Below, piece by piece: positions 46,334 to 57,163 of a stretch of DNA of 64,000 bases. Source of the DNA: G965204755 sp965243415 (lineage in GTDB: Bacteria > Acidobacteriota > Vicinamibacteria > Marinacidobacterales > Marinacidobacteraceae); the NCBI GenBank assembly GCA_965243415.1, contig OZ251549.1, positions 682,001 to 746,000 of the forward strand, given 5' to 3'. Within the stretch, counting starts at the first letter, position 1; every line of letters starts with the position of its first letter. The translations under genes and the position numbers were made by a program. The notes beneath the pieces were generated by a model, which was given only the letters and a program-made list of their open reading frames with translations, ran no database searches and was not told the DNA's origin.

Positions 46334-48451
46334 GTGACCGACGACGAGACGCGGGCGGGGCGGAACCGGCTCGGGGAGGAGACCAGCCCCTACCTGCGCC
46401 AGCACCGGGAGAACCCGGTCCACTGGCGGGGCTGGGGCCCGGAGGCCTTCGCCGAAGCCGAACGGCGCGACCGGCCGGTGCTGCTCTCGATCGGCTACTC
46501 CAGTTGCCACTGGTGCCATGTGATGGCGCACGAGTCCTTCGAGGACGAGGCCATCGCCGCGGAGATGAACCGGCACTTCGTCCCGGTGAAGGTGGACCGG
46601 GAGGAACGCCCCGAAGTGGACGAGATCTACATGGCGTTCGTGCAGGCGGCGACCGGCGCCGGCGGCTGGCCGCTCACGGTGTTCCTGGCCCCCGACCGAA
46701 CGCCCTTCTTCGGCGGGACCTACTTCCCCCCGGAGGACCGCTGGGGCCGGCCGGGGTTTCCGCGGGTGCTCGCCGGCGTGGCCGCGGCCTGGGCCGACCG
46801 GGCGAACCGGGCGCAGTTGCTCCGCAGCGGCGAAGGGCTGCTGGAGCGGTTGCGGGCGGCGGCGGCGCTTCCCGGGCGGCTCGCCGGGCCCGGCGAACTG
46901 CTCACTTCCGAAGTCGCCGGGCAGGGGGTGCGGGCGCTGCTCCGCGCCCACGACGGGGAACGGGGCGGGTTCGGGCCGGCGCCGAAGTTCCCGCCGAGCC
47001 GGCAGTTGCTCCTGCTCCTCCGCTGGCACTCCGGCGAGGCGAGCGCCGCCCGGGGCGAGTCGGAAGCGCTGCGGGCCGCCCGGCTCACGCTGGCGCGGAT
47101 GGCCGCCGGCGGGCTCCGGGACCAACTCGGCGGCGGCTTCCACCGGTACTCCACCGACGCCGAGTGGCTCGTTCCCCACTTCGAGAAGATGCTCTACGAC
47201 AACGCCCTGCTCGTCCCGGCGTACCTGGAGGCGCACCGGCTCAGCGGGGATCCCGGGGAGGCGGAAGCGGCGCGCGCCACGCTCGAGTGGATGCGGCGGG
47301 AGATGCGGAGCCCGGAAGGCGGGTTCTTCTCCGCCCTCGACGCGGACTCCGAGGGGGAGGAGGGCCGGTTCTATGTCTGGCGCCTCGCGGAAGCGGAGGA
47401 GGAGTTGGGGCCGGAGGCGCCGCTGTTCGCCGCCGCTTACGACCTCCGCCCGGAGGGGAACTGGGAGGGGCGCACGGTCCTGCGCCGGGTGGCGGCGGAC
47501 GAGGCGCTGGGCGAACGCTTCGGGCTCCCGGTGGAGGAAGTGCGGGAGAGACTGGCCGCGGCGCGGGGGCGGCTGCTCGTGGCGCGCGCCGGCCGCGTGC
47601 GTCCCGGGCTCGACGACAAGGTGCTCCTGTCCTGGAACGCGCTGGCGATCTCGGCCTTCGCCCGGGCGCACCGGGTGCTCGGGGAAGAGGCGTACCTGCG
47701 GGAGGCGCAGGCCGCCGGGGCCTTCCTGCTCGGGGCGCTGCGGCGGGAGGACGGGCGGTTCCTCTCGGTCCGCTGCCGGGGCGCGTCGAAACTCCCGGCG
47801 CTGCTCGACGACCACGCCTTCCTGCTGGACGCGCTCCTCGACCTCTTCGAGAGCGACCACGACGAGTCCTGGCTGACGGCCGCGGATGAGGTGGCGGATC
47901 TCCTCGACGCCCGGTTCGCCGCGGCGGACGGCGGCTTCTTCACCACCCCGGACGACCACGAACCGCTGCCGGTGCGGACCCGGACCGGTCACGACGGGGC
48001 GCTCCCCTCGGGGAACGCGGTCGCCGCCGGCGCCCTGCTCCGGCTGCACCGGATCACCGGGGCTTCCGCCCGGCGGGAAGCGGCGCGGGGGACGCTCGCG
48101 GCCTTCCTGCCCCAGGCGCGGGAGGCGCCGGCCGGGTTCGCCACGCTCCTGACGGCGCTGCTGCGCTACACCGGGGAGCCGCGGCAGATCGTGGTCTCCG
48201 GCCCCCGGGGCGCCGCCGGGACCGAACGGGCGCTCTCGCTCCTGTGGCAGACGCCCGCGGCCGCCGAGGCGCTGGTGCTGTTCGCCGATCCCCGGGATAC
48301 CGGCGCAACGCGCCTGCCGATGCTCGCCGGTCTGCGGGAGACCCGCCGCGGGGAGGCCGACCCGGAACTGCTCTTCTACCCCTGCCGGGGAGGGACCTGC
48401 CAGCGGCCGCTCGACTCCGCCGAAGCGGCGCGCGACTACCTGACCGCCTGA
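46334..48451 (+). CDS. YyaL/DUF255 thioredoxin-domain protein
   Basis: A 705-residue protein of the YyaL/SPATA20 family. The N-terminal thioredoxin-like domain carries LLSIGYSSCHWCHVMAHESF (CHWCH) and FVPVKVDREERPEVDEIYM. A large alpha/alpha-toroid, glycosidase-like domain follows (GGFGPAPKFPP, QLGGGFHRYSTDAEWLVPHF, EKMLYDNALL, GFFSALDADSEG). All hallmark motifs and normal length are present. The family's biochemical role is not firmly established. GTG 46334 starts 58 bp after fabH on the same strand. The following spacer is a 22-bp minisatellite. Confidence 0.92.
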   Translation: MTDDETRAGRNRLGEETSPYLRQHRENPVHWRGWGPEAFAEAERRDRPVLLSIGYSSCHWCHVMAHESFEDEAIAAEMNRHFVPVKVDREERPEVDEIYMAFVQAATGAGGWPLTVFLAPDRTPFFGGTYFPPEDRWGRPGFPRVLAGVAAAWADRANRAQLLRSGEGLLERLRAAAALPGRLAGPGELLTSEVAGQGVRALLRAHDGERGGFGPAPKFPPSRQLLLLLRWHSGEASAARGESEALRAARLTLARMAAGGLRDQLGGGFHRYSTDAEWLVPHFEKMLYDNALLVPAYLEAHRLSGDPGEAEAARATLEWMRREMRSPEGGFFSALDADSEGEEGRFYVWRLAEAEEELGPEAPLFAAAYDLRPEGNWEGRTVLRRVAADEALGERFGLPVEEVRERLAAARGRLLVARAGRVRPGLDDKVLLSWNALAISAFARAHRVLGEEAYLREAQAAGAFLLGALRREDGRFLSVRCRGASKLPALLDDHAFLLDALLDLFESDHDESWLTAADEVADLLDARFAAADGGFFTTPDDHEPLPVRTRTGHDGALPSGNAVAAGALLRLHRITGASARREAARGTLAAFLPQAREAPAGFATLLTALLRYTGEPRQIVVSGPRGAAGTERALSLLWQTPAAAEALVLFADPRDTGATRLPMLAGLRETRRGEADPELLFYPCRGGTCQRPLDSAEAARDYLTA

Positions 48452-48469
48452 TCCGCTCCCCGGCGGCGG

Positions 48470-48600
48470 TCCGGCGCCGGTCGGGAGCGTTGCGGCCGCC
48501 GGACGGGAGCGTTGCGGCCGCCGGACGGGAGCGTTGCGGCCGCCGGACGGGAGCGCCGGGGCCGCCGGACGGGAGCGCCGGGGCCGCCGGACGGGCGGTC
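48470..48600. repeat. 22-bp minisatellite, about five copies
   Basis: Units of the form GCGTTGCGGCCGCCGGACGG recur with a 22-bp period, three near-identical. They are followed by two variants in which GTTGCG is replaced by GCCGGG. The array fills the spacer between the YyaL-type gene and the stop codon of the convergent secreted-protein gene and may overlap that stop. Confidence 0.9.
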
Positions 48601-49192
48601 AGTTGCGGATGCGGACCATCACGTTCCCGGCGATCACGGTCTCCCCGCTCCGCTGCAGCCGGAGCCACACGCGGTAGGTGCCGGGCAGGCTGAACCGGTG
48701 GCTGCCGAAGAAGAAGGTCTCGATGTCGGCGCCGGGCTCGTACGGATCGCAGTCCGGTTCGTACACCGACTCGGTGTCGTCGTCCCAGTCCCAGACCTCT
48801 TCGAGGCAGTAGTAGTCCTCCGGGTTCTCGGCGGTGTCGAGATCCTCCAGCCGGGCGGAGACGCGCACTTCGAGGGAGGGGCGGCGCGCTTCGCCGGGCA
48901 TCCGCGGGCGCAGCATGAGCACCCGGGGCGCCCGGAGCGTCAGTTTCGGCTCCGCGGCCCCCGCCGGCGCGCCGGCCGACACCTCGACGGGAGCCGCCGC
49001 GGCGGTCGGCGCGGCCTCCGCGGCCGTTCCCGGCGGCGGTCCGCCGAAACCGGGCGCGGCGAAACCGGCGCCGAACAGGCCGGCCACCAGGAAGCCGACC
49101 GGGAGGAAGCCGCCCGGAAGCGCCGGCCGGAGCGGGAAGGAGGAGGCGCGGGGTCTGGCGACTGTCGGTCCGTCCGTCATGCCGGCGTTCAT
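48599..49192 (-). CDS. Secreted protein of unknown function
   Basis: About 197 residues from ATG 49192 (a second ATG is at 49180). The leader has a hydrophobic core FLPVGFLVAGLFGAGFAAPG, then an Ala/Pro-rich linker. The last 110 residues are a probable single beta-sandwich (LTLRAPRVLMLRPRM, LEVRVSARLED, SLPGTYRVWLRLQRSG) with an acidic Tyr/Asp/Glu-rich loop containing two cysteines. It is not recognised. It follows atpC by 44 bp on the same strand and could be read from the ATP synthase transcript, but its content gives no reason to link it to the enzyme. Confidence 0.65.
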   Translation of the reverse strand: MNAGMTDGPTVARPRASSFPLRPALPGGFLPVGFLVAGLFGAGFAAPGFGGPPPGTAAEAAPTAAAAPVEVSAGAPAGAAEPKLTLRAPRVLMLRPRMPGEARRPSLEVRVSARLEDLDTAENPEDYYCLEEVWDWDDDTESVYEPDCDPYEPGADIETFFFGSHRFSLPGTYRVWLRLQRSGETVIAGNVMVRIRN

Positions 49193-49236
49193 ACCACTCT
49201 TCTTGCCGACCGTCACGCCGACCTTCCTTCCGGCCC

Positions 49237-49734
49237 TCACTCCCGGGGCGGTTCCGGCCCGTCGTCGCCGTCCTCGCGGCGGCGCGTCGGGTGCGGGGCC
49301 TCTTCCTCTTCGGCGCCGGCTTTCGCGTCTTCCGCCGCCGCTTCGATCCGCGCCTCGGCCCGGGCGATGGCCTGTTGCCCGCGCTCCACATCGTAGGCCG
49401 CGCCGAACTCCCCGAGCCGCTCCCGGGCGCGCTTCAGCGAACCCGCGGCGCGCTTCAGGTCGATGTCTTCGGGCCGCTCCGCGGTCTCGGCGAGGACGAT
49501 CACCTCGTCGTCGAGGACTTCGAGGAATCCCCAATTCACCGCCAGGAAGTGTTCCGCCGCCTCCTTCCGGTAGCGCAGGTGCCCGGTGCGGATCTGGCCC
49601 AGGAACGGGGCGTGGCCCGGCAGGACGCCGAAGTACCCGAGGACGCCCGGCGCCTCCACGTACTCGACCTCGTCGCGGAACACCACGCCGCCCGGGGTGA
49701 TGACTTCGAGACGGAGTTGGGGCTCGTTCTTCAC
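49237..49734 (-). CDS. atpC: ATP synthase F1 epsilon subunit
   Basis: Epsilon subunit of the central stalk, which couples and regulates F1. The 165-residue product has the N-terminal beta-sandwich (LRLEVITPGGVVFRDEVEYV, GYFGVLPGHAPFL, LAVNWGFLEVLDDEVIVLAE) and the C-terminal helical hairpin. An acidic tail (AGAEEEEAPH and on) extends it beyond the usual 135-140 residues. It is the last ATP synthase gene, 34 bp after atpD. Confidence 0.95.
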   Translation of the reverse strand: MKNEPQLRLEVITPGGVVFRDEVEYVEAPGVLGYFGVLPGHAPFLGQIRTGHLRYRKEAAEHFLAVNWGFLEVLDDEVIVLAETAERPEDIDLKRAAGSLKRARERLGEFGAAYDVERGQQAIARAEARIEAAAEDAKAGAEEEEAPHPTRRREDGDDGPEPPRE

Positions 49735-49768
49735 CGGGAAACCTCGGCGCCGCTCCTGGCGTCCCCGC

Positions 49769-51196
49769 TCAGGCGGCGGCCGCCTCGGCAGCCCGCTCCT
49801 CGACCTGGGAGATGCCGCCGGCCATGAAGAACGCCTGCTCGGGGATGTGGTCCACCTCGCCGTCGGCGATCCGGCGGAACCCCTCGATGGTGTCCTTCAA
49901 CTCCACATACTGCCCCTGCCGGCCGGTGAACTGCTCCGCCACATGGAACGGCTGCGAGAAGAAGCGCTGGATCTTGCGCGCCCGGGCCACGGTGATCCGG
50001 TCTTCCTCGCTGAGTTCGTCCATACCCAGGATGGCGATGATGTCCTGCAGGTCCTTGTAGCGCTGCAGCACTTCCTTGACCCGCCGGGCGACCTGGTAGT
50101 GCTCGTCGCCGATCACCCGCGGGTCCATGATGCGCGAAGTGGAAGCGAGCGGGTCCACCGCCGGGTAGATGCCCAGTTCGGCGATCTGGCGGGAGAGGTT
50201 GGTGGTCGCGTCGAGGTGCGAGAAGGTGGTGGCCACGCCCGGATCGGTGTAGTCGTCCGCGGGCACATAGATCGCCTGGATCGAGGTGATGGAGCCCTTG
50301 TCGGTGGAAGTGATCCGCTCTTCGAGTTCCCCCATCTCCGAGGCCAGCGTCGGCTGGTACCCCACCGCCGACGGCATCCGTCCGAGGAGCGCGGAAACCT
50401 CCATCCCCGCCAGGGTGTAGCGGTAGATGTTGTCCACGAAGAACAGGACATCCTGGCCCCGCTCGTCCCGGAAGAACTCGGCCACGGTGAGTCCGGTGAG
50501 CCCCACCCGCAGACGCACTCCCGGCGGCTCGTTCATCTGCCCGTACACCAGCGAAGTCTTCTGCAGCACGCCGGAGTCGCGCATCTCCAGCCAGAGGTCG
50601 TTTCCTTCGCGCGTGCGCTCCCCGACGCCGGCGAACACCGAGAACCCGCCGTGGCGGGTGGCGATGTTGTTGATGAGTTCCATGATGATGACGGTCTTGC
50701 CCACTCCGGCGCCGCCGAAGAGCCCGACCTTCCCGCCGCGCATGTAGGGCTCGAGCAGGTCGATCACCTTGATCCCGGTCTCGAACATCTCCAGGCCGGT
50801 GCTCTGGTTCACGAACGCCGGCGCCGACCGGTGGATCGGACGCCGGTGCTCGCTCTCGAGGTCCCCGGCCTCGTCCACCGGCCGGCCGAGGACATTCATC
50901 ACCCGGCCCAGGGTGGCCTCGCCGACCGGCACCGAGATGGGCGCCCCGGTATCCACCGCGAGCAGCCCGCGGACGACGCCGTCCGTCGGCTGCATCGCCA
51001 CCGTCCGCACCCGGTTCTCGCCGAGGTGCTGCTGCACTTCGAGGACGATGTCGATGGACTCCGCGGAGAGGCCGCGGTCGTCTTCGAGACGCAGGGCGTT
51101 GTGGATCGGCGGCAGCGCGCCCTCGAAGGCGATGTCCACCACATTGCCGATGACCTGCACCACGCGTCCGTGGTTCGCTTCGTTTCTGTCCGGCAC
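49769..51196 (-). CDS. atpD: ATP synthase F1 beta subunit
   Basis: Catalytic subunit, 475 residues. The P-loop is GGAGVGKTVIIMELINN near residue 150, with GERTREGNDLW, then VDNIYRYTLAGMEVSALLGR and MPSAVGYQPTLASEMGELEE. The stretch NIYRYTLAG departs from the commoner NIFRFTQAG but the catalytic residues are in place. The start ATG follows the atpG gene by 62 bp. Confidence 0.98.
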   Translation of the reverse strand: MPDRNEANHGRVVQVIGNVVDIAFEGALPPIHNALRLEDDRGLSAESIDIVLEVQQHLGENRVRTVAMQPTDGVVRGLLAVDTGAPISVPVGEATLGRVMNVLGRPVDEAGDLESEHRRPIHRSAPAFVNQSTGLEMFETGIKVIDLLEPYMRGGKVGLFGGAGVGKTVIIMELINNIATRHGGFSVFAGVGERTREGNDLWLEMRDSGVLQKTSLVYGQMNEPPGVRLRVGLTGLTVAEFFRDERGQDVLFFVDNIYRYTLAGMEVSALLGRMPSAVGYQPTLASEMGELEERITSTDKGSITSIQAIYVPADDYTDPGVATTFSHLDATTNLSRQIAELGIYPAVDPLASTSRIMDPRVIGDEHYQVARRVKEVLQRYKDLQDIIAILGMDELSEEDRITVARARKIQRFFSQPFHVAEQFTGRQGQYVELKDTIEGFRRIADGEVDHIPEQAFFMAGGISQVEERAAEAAAA

Positions 51197-51258
51197 TTGC
51201 TGTTCGGTTCCTCGTTTCTCCGTGTTTCGGTCCGGGGGATTCGGTCGGTACTCGTCGG

Positions 51259-52176
51259 TCAGGCGAGGGCTTCGGCGCCGCTCACCACCTCGAGGATCTC
51301 CCGGGTGATCGTGGCCTGCCGCACCCGGTTCATGGTCAGGGTGAGATCGGCGATGAGTTCGTTCGCGTTCCGGGTGGCGTTGTCCATCGCCGTCATGCGC
51401 GCCGCCTGTTCGGCGGCGGCGGACTCGAGCAGCGCCCGCCAGATCTGGTACTCCACATGGCGCGGCATCAAATCGGCGAAGATCTCCGGCTCGGTCGGTT
51501 CGTAGAGGAACTCCCGCGGCGCGCCGTTCCCCGAAACCCCGTCCGGGGTATCGTCGGAATCGTCACCGGCTGCCGGCAGGTCGAGCCGGCGGATGGGGAG
51601 GAGCGGCTCCACCACCACATCCTGATGCAGGATGTTCCGGAACTCGTTGAACACCAGGTAGAGGGCGTCGAGACCCTCCGGGTCGTCCGGGTCGGAGTGG
51701 GTGTAGCGCTCCATCAGCGGGCCGGCGATCTGCCGGGCGTGTTCGTAACCGAGATCCCGGAAGAGGTCCTCGACGGCGCCGTCCACCGGGATTCCCCGGC
51801 GGCGGAAGTGGTCCTTCCCCTTCCGTCCCACCGGCAGGACGCCGGGACTCGGCTGCGGCAGCGAGTCCAGCAGGATCCCGGCGCGCTTCAGCACATTCGT
51901 GTTGAACGAGCCGCAGAGCCCGCGGTCGGAAGTGATCACCACCACCTCGACGCGTTTCGGTTCGCGCTGCCGCAGCAGCGGATGGCTCTCCGGGTCCGCC
52001 GCCCCGGCCACCGTATTCAGGACCTTCAGGATGCGGGCGGCGAAGGGGCGCGCCGAGATGATCGCCTCCTGGGCGCGGCGCAGCCGGGCGGTGGCCACCA
52101 TCTTCATGGCGCGGGTGATCTGCTCGGTGTTGCGAACGCTCAGCGTCCGCCGCCGCAGTTCGAGGAGCGTCGCCAC
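51259..52176 (-). CDS. atpG: ATP synthase F1 gamma subunit
   Basis: Rotor shaft of F1, 305 residues. The N-terminal helix LRRRTLSVRNTEQITRAMKM and C-terminal helix MDNATRNANELIADLTLTMN are the signature coiled coil. VVVITSDRGLCGSFNTNVLK lies between. A short insertion around residues 205-225 (AAGDDSDDTPDG) makes it slightly longer than the usual 290. It lies 109 bp downstream of atpA. Confidence 0.97.
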   Translation of the reverse strand: MATLLELRRRTLSVRNTEQITRAMKMVATARLRRAQEAIISARPFAARILKVLNTVAGAADPESHPLLRQREPKRVEVVVITSDRGLCGSFNTNVLKRAGILLDSLPQPSPGVLPVGRKGKDHFRRRGIPVDGAVEDLFRDLGYEHARQIAGPLMERYTHSDPDDPEGLDALYLVFNEFRNILHQDVVVEPLLPIRRLDLPAAGDDSDDTPDGVSGNGAPREFLYEPTEPEIFADLMPRHVEYQIWRALLESAAAEQAARMTAMDNATRNANELIADLTLTMNRVRQATITREILEVVSGAEALA

Positions 52177-52285
52177 GAGGGATTCCTATCGGACCGGCCG
52201 GATCGCGAACGACGGGTTCGGAAGCAACGGGTTCGCCGGAAACCGAATCGACAGCAACGGGGATCGGGAAACGCGCCGGTTGGGA

Positions 52286-53869
<1,584 letters not shown>

Positions 53870-53909
53870 GGTCTCCCGTCGATTCTTCTAAGTCGTTGAA
53901 TAAAAAGGG

Positions 53910-54467
53910 TCAGTGAGACTTGGCGCCGTGGGTCGCGGCGAACCGGGCGAGTTCGCTCCGGAGGCTGGCGTCGTAGATCCGGTTCCCGGTGCGCACCACG
54001 ATCCCTCCCAGGAGGGCGGGTTCCACCCGGAATTCGAGGCGGGTCCGGCCGCCGGGGCCGCCCAGGGATTCGCCGAGGGCGGTCGCGATCTCCGCCTTCT
54101 CGCCGGCATCGAGCGCGGTCGCGGAGGTCACTTCCGCCGAGATCACGCCTTCCCGGGCGTCGAGCGCGGCGCGGAAGGCGGCGGCGGTCTCCGCCAGGGA
54201 GTCGGCCCGGTCGCGGGAGACCAGGACCGCGACGAACCGCGGCAGGTGGCTCTCCGGGGCGATCCGCCGGGCCACCGTCTCCGCCAGGGCGGCGCGGGCG
54301 GCCCGGGGAGTGGCGGGGGAGTCGAGCGCCCGGGCCAGGTCCGGCGACTCGGAACAGCAGGCGGCGAAGGCGTCGAGGCCGTCCCTGAGGGCGTGGAGGT
54401 CGGCGCCGCTCTCCACCGCCACTTCCAGCAGCACCCGGGCGTAGTGGCCGGCGACTTCTCGGGACAC
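53910..54467 (-). CDS. atpH: ATP synthase F1 delta subunit
   Basis: Peripheral-stalk connector (OSCP), 185 residues. The N-terminal helical bundle (VAGHYARVLLEVAVESG) and the C-terminal signature LEFRVEPALLGGIVVRTGNR, then IYDASLRSELARF, are clear. It lies 14 bp after atpF in the operon. Confidence 0.95.
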   Translation of the reverse strand: MSREVAGHYARVLLEVAVESGADLHALRDGLDAFAACCSESPDLARALDSPATPRAARAALAETVARRIAPESHLPRFVAVLVSRDRADSLAETAAAFRAALDAREGVISAEVTSATALDAGEKAEIATALGESLGGPGGRTRLEFRVEPALLGGIVVRTGNRIYDASLRSELARFAATHGAKSH

Positions 54468-54481
54468 GACGCCGGCTCGCT

Positions 54482-55111
54482 TCAGCGGGAAGGGTTGGGG
54501 GAAGGGTTGGGGACGGAGTTGGGGGAACGGTCGGGAGACCGGTTGGAGGACCCGTTCGGGGAACGGATCGCCCGGATGCCGGCGCCGACCAGGCGGCGGT
54601 GGTCTTCGGCGGAGAGGCCCTCCCGGAGCCGGGCGCGGGCCAGGCGGGCCACCGCTTCGGCGGCGCGGCCGGCCAGCCGCCGTTCCGCCGACCGCACTTC
54701 GGCGGCGAGTTCCTGTTCCGCGGCGGCGGTGATCCGGGCCGCCTGTTCCTCCGCGGAGGCCACGATCCGGCGGGCTTCGGCGGCGGCGGCATCGAGGATC
54801 CGCTTCCGGGCGGCGGCGGTCTCGTCGTCCAGCCCGGCGGCGAGCCGCGCCGCCTGCTCCGCCGCTTCCCCGGCCTTCTCCCGGTTCTCCCGGGCCGCGA
54901 CCAACTGATCCCGGATCTGCTGCGACCGGGCGTTCAGGTATCCGCCGAGCGGTTTCCGCAGCACGAGCACCAGGATGGCGGCCAGGATGCTGAAGTTGAT
55001 GACCCGGGCCGTGTCGAACCCGATGCCGCCCGACTCTTCCGCGGCGAGGGCCGGCGCCGCCGCCGCGAGCAGCAGGATCGCGGCGAGCGCGACGAACCGC
55101 ACCGGACTCAC
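54482..55111 (-). CDS. atpF: ATP synthase F0 b subunit with signal-like N-terminus and repeat tail
   Basis: Peripheral-stalk subunit, 209 residues. A first hydrophobic segment (FVALAAILLLAAAAPALAA) looks like a signal peptide. The membrane helix VINFSILAAILVLVLRKPLG follows, then a long charged coiled coil (AARENREKAGEAAEQAARLA). The last 25 residues are a Ser-Pro-Asn repeat (RSPNSVPNPSPNPSR) encoded by GGTTGGGGGAAG-like DNA repeats, not a family feature. GTG 55111 overlaps the b' stop (GTGA). Genes for the a and c subunits are not in the window. Confidence 0.92.
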   Translation of the reverse strand: MSPVRFVALAAILLLAAAAPALAAEESGGIGFDTARVINFSILAAILVLVLRKPLGGYLNARSQQIRDQLVAARENREKAGEAAEQAARLAAGLDDETAAARKRILDAAAAEARRIVASAEEQAARITAAAEQELAAEVRSAERRLAGRAAEAVARLARARLREGLSAEDHRRLVGAGIRAIRSPNGSSNRSPDRSPNSVPNPSPNPSR

Positions 55112-55536
55112 GAGGCGCGGCGCAGCAGGCGCTCGGTCAGGTCGCCGGCGAGTTCCCCGGCCGCAGTCTCCAATTCGGCCTCGGCGGCGGCGGTCTCCTT
55201 CTCCATCACCGCCAGTCCGTCGGCCAGGATCCGGCGAGCCCGGTCGCGGGCCTCCGACAGGCGCTCGTCGGCGGTCGCGGAGGCTTCCCGGCGAATCCGG
55301 TCCATCTCCGTGTAGCCCGCCTGGCGGGTCTCGGCGAGGGCGGTCTCGAGCCGGGTCCTCGCGGCCGCCAGCCGGCCCTGTTTCTCCAGCAGTTCGGTGC
55401 GGCTGTGTCCGTAGCGGTTCTCCCGTTCCTCCATCGTCCGCGCCAGCGGCTCGAAGAACCAATTCTTGAGCGCCAGGGCGAGGAACACCACGATCCCCGA
55501 AATCAGGAGGGCGGTGAAGTCAGGAAAGATCGTCAC
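55108..55536 (-). CDS. atpF': ATP synthase F0 b' subunit
   Basis: Second b-type stalk subunit, 142 residues, as found in organisms whose peripheral stalk is a b/b' heterodimer. It opens PDFTALLISGIVVFLALALK and continues as a charged coiled coil (ARTRLETALAETRQAGYTEM). It is the first gene of the ATP synthase run. It starts 262 bp after the bactofilin gene, leaving room for its own promoter. Confidence 0.92.
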   Translation of the reverse strand: MTIFPDFTALLISGIVVFLALALKNWFFEPLARTMEERENRYGHSRTELLEKQGRLAAARTRLETALAETRQAGYTEMDRIRREASATADERLSEARDRARRILADGLAVMEKETAAAEAELETAAGELAGDLTERLLRRAS

Positions 55537-55798
55537 GAGAGAGGACCGCGCGGACGGCGCCGGCGGACCGCCGAACCGGTTCGGCGCCGGCGAAGACCGG
55601 GCTCAGGGAAGAAGGTAGGTGCGCCTTCGCGGCGGGCGCCCACGGGGAGGCGCACCGAGGCGCAGCCGCGGGCGGGAAGACAGCCCGGGAGGCCGCGGCG
55701 GAAGGGCCGGAAAGATATCACCGGTCGGGAGCCGCCCCAAGAGACCGCGGTCGGCCGGCGCCGCGGCCTCGGCGGGGGGCTCGCCGCGAGGCGCCGGG

Positions 55799-56254
55799 TC
55801 AACCGCCCCGGGAGGCGGTCGGCGCGGCCGCGGATCCGGCGCCCGGCGCCGACGAGGGTCCGGTCGGCATCGCCGCCGGGGTCTTCGTCGCCGCGCCGGC
55901 CCGGGAGTGGTCCCGGCGGATGTCGAAACGGGCGCCGTCGGCGTCGCTGTCGGCGTCGAGCACCAGCGAGGCGGCGCGCACCGCGACCCCGGCGATGACG
56001 CCGCCGGCCTGCACCTCGACGCGCTCGGCGTCGATCTCGCCGACCACCTTCCCGCCCTGTTCGACGACGACCTCGCGGGCCTGGATGTTGCCCTCGAAGC
56101 GGCCCTCGGCGCCGACGGACACCACATCCTCGGAGCGGATCTCGCCGGAGAAGCCCCCGTTCACATTGAACGGGCCGGGGGCGGCCAGGTTGCCGGTGAA
56201 GTGGGAGCCGGTCCCCACGAAACCGCTGTGGGTTCCTTGTTCGTTGTTTTTCAT
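55799..56254 (-). CDS. Bactofilin
   Basis: A polymer-forming cytoskeletal protein, 151 residues. It has the compact right-handed beta-helix with repeated hydrophobic/Gly steps: SHFTGNLAAPGPFNVNGGFS, GRFEGNIQAREVVVEQGGKV, GEIDAERVEVQAGGVIAGVA. The tail is Ala/Pro-rich and disordered. ATG 56254 lies 4 bases after the parB stop, so the two are coupled. Bactofilins beside parAB are known to scaffold chromosome-segregation proteins at the poles in myxobacteria, a reasonable analogy here. Confidence 0.93.
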   Translation of the reverse strand: MKNNEQGTHSGFVGTGSHFTGNLAAPGPFNVNGGFSGEIRSEDVVSVGAEGRFEGNIQAREVVVEQGGKVVGEIDAERVEVQAGGVIAGVAVRAASLVLDADSDADGARFDIRRDHSRAGAATKTPAAMPTGPSSAPGAGSAAAPTASRGG

Positions 56255-56258
56255 GGAG

Positions 56259-57122
56259 TTACTCCTGGAGAGGGGTGTCGCCGGCCGGCGCGGTGAGCAA
56301 GAGGAACACCCGGTGCAGGTCGTCCTCGGAGAAGAATCGTACGCGCACTTCGCCGCCCTTCCCCCGGCGGCGGATCTCGACCGGCAGCCCGGCGGCCTCC
56401 TGCATCCGTTCCTGGGCCGCCCGGGTGTTCGCGTCCGGCCCGGGGCGGTCGGCGGACCGGCCCTTCCCGGCGGCCCGTTGCGCCGCTTTCACCCGCCGCT
56501 CCACCTCGCGGACGGAGAGATCGTCGCGGAGGACCGCCTCCGCCAGTTCCTGCTGGGCCGCCGGCGGCAGGGGGATCAGGGCCCGGCCGGCCGCCGCCCG
56601 GAGTTGCCCGGTCTCGATGCGCCGGCGCACCTCCGGCGCGAGGTCGAGCAGGCGCAGCGCGTTCGTCACCGCCGGCCGGGTGCGGCCGACCTCCCGCGCG
56701 ATCCGGTCGTGGGTCATCCCGCCGTCGGTGGCCAGCCGGCGGAAAGCGACGGCCTCCTCGATCGGGTTCAGATCCTGTCGCTGCAGGTTCTCGACGAGCG
56801 CCAGCAGCGCCCGGTTCTCCTCGGGGATCTCCCGGACGACGACCGGGATCGTCGCCAGTCCGGCCTGGCGCGCGGCCCGCCAGCGCCGCTCCCCGGCCAC
56901 GATCTCGAAGTCCTCGCCCCGGGTGCGGACGACGACCGGTTCGATGACCCCCTGCGAGGCGATGGAGGCGGCCAGCCCGGCGAGGTCTGCCTTCTCCGGC
57001 GCCGACCGGGGCTGGTCCGGGTTCGGCGCCAGGCGCTCGATGGGGACTTCCCGGTACCCCGGGCCGGTGGCGGTGGCGGGAAGGAGGGCGTCCAGACCCC
57101 GCCCCAGGCCGCGCCGCTTCAT
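56259..57122 (-). CDS. parB: Chromosome partitioning protein ParB
   Basis: parS-binding CTPase of the ParABS system, 287 residues. It opens MKRRGLGRGLDALLP, the usual ParA-interacting tail. Then come LAPNPDQPR, the CTP-binding motif EIVAGERRWRAARQAGL, VENLQRQDLNPIEEA, and the helix-turn-helix MTHDRIAREVGRTRPAV. The C-terminal dimer domain is short, with the typical end VRFFSEDDLHRVF. It lies 41 bp after parA. Confidence 0.97.
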   Translation of the reverse strand: MKRRGLGRGLDALLPATATGPGYREVPIERLAPNPDQPRSAPEKADLAGLAASIASQGVIEPVVVRTRGEDFEIVAGERRWRAARQAGLATIPVVVREIPEENRALLALVENLQRQDLNPIEEAVAFRRLATDGGMTHDRIAREVGRTRPAVTNALRLLDLAPEVRRRIETGQLRAAAGRALIPLPPAAQQELAEAVLRDDLSVREVERRVKAAQRAAGKGRSADRPGPDANTRAAQERMQEAAGLPVEIRRRGKGGEVRVRFFSEDDLHRVFLLLTAPAGDTPLQE

Positions 57123-57163
57123 GGAAGTTGCACCAGGGAATTCGCGCCGGGGAAACCGCGCGG

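Noticed and set aside
48470..48600. Possible CRISPR array
   Set aside because: The 22-bp units are directly adjacent with no unique spacers and no cas genes are present. It is a minisatellite.
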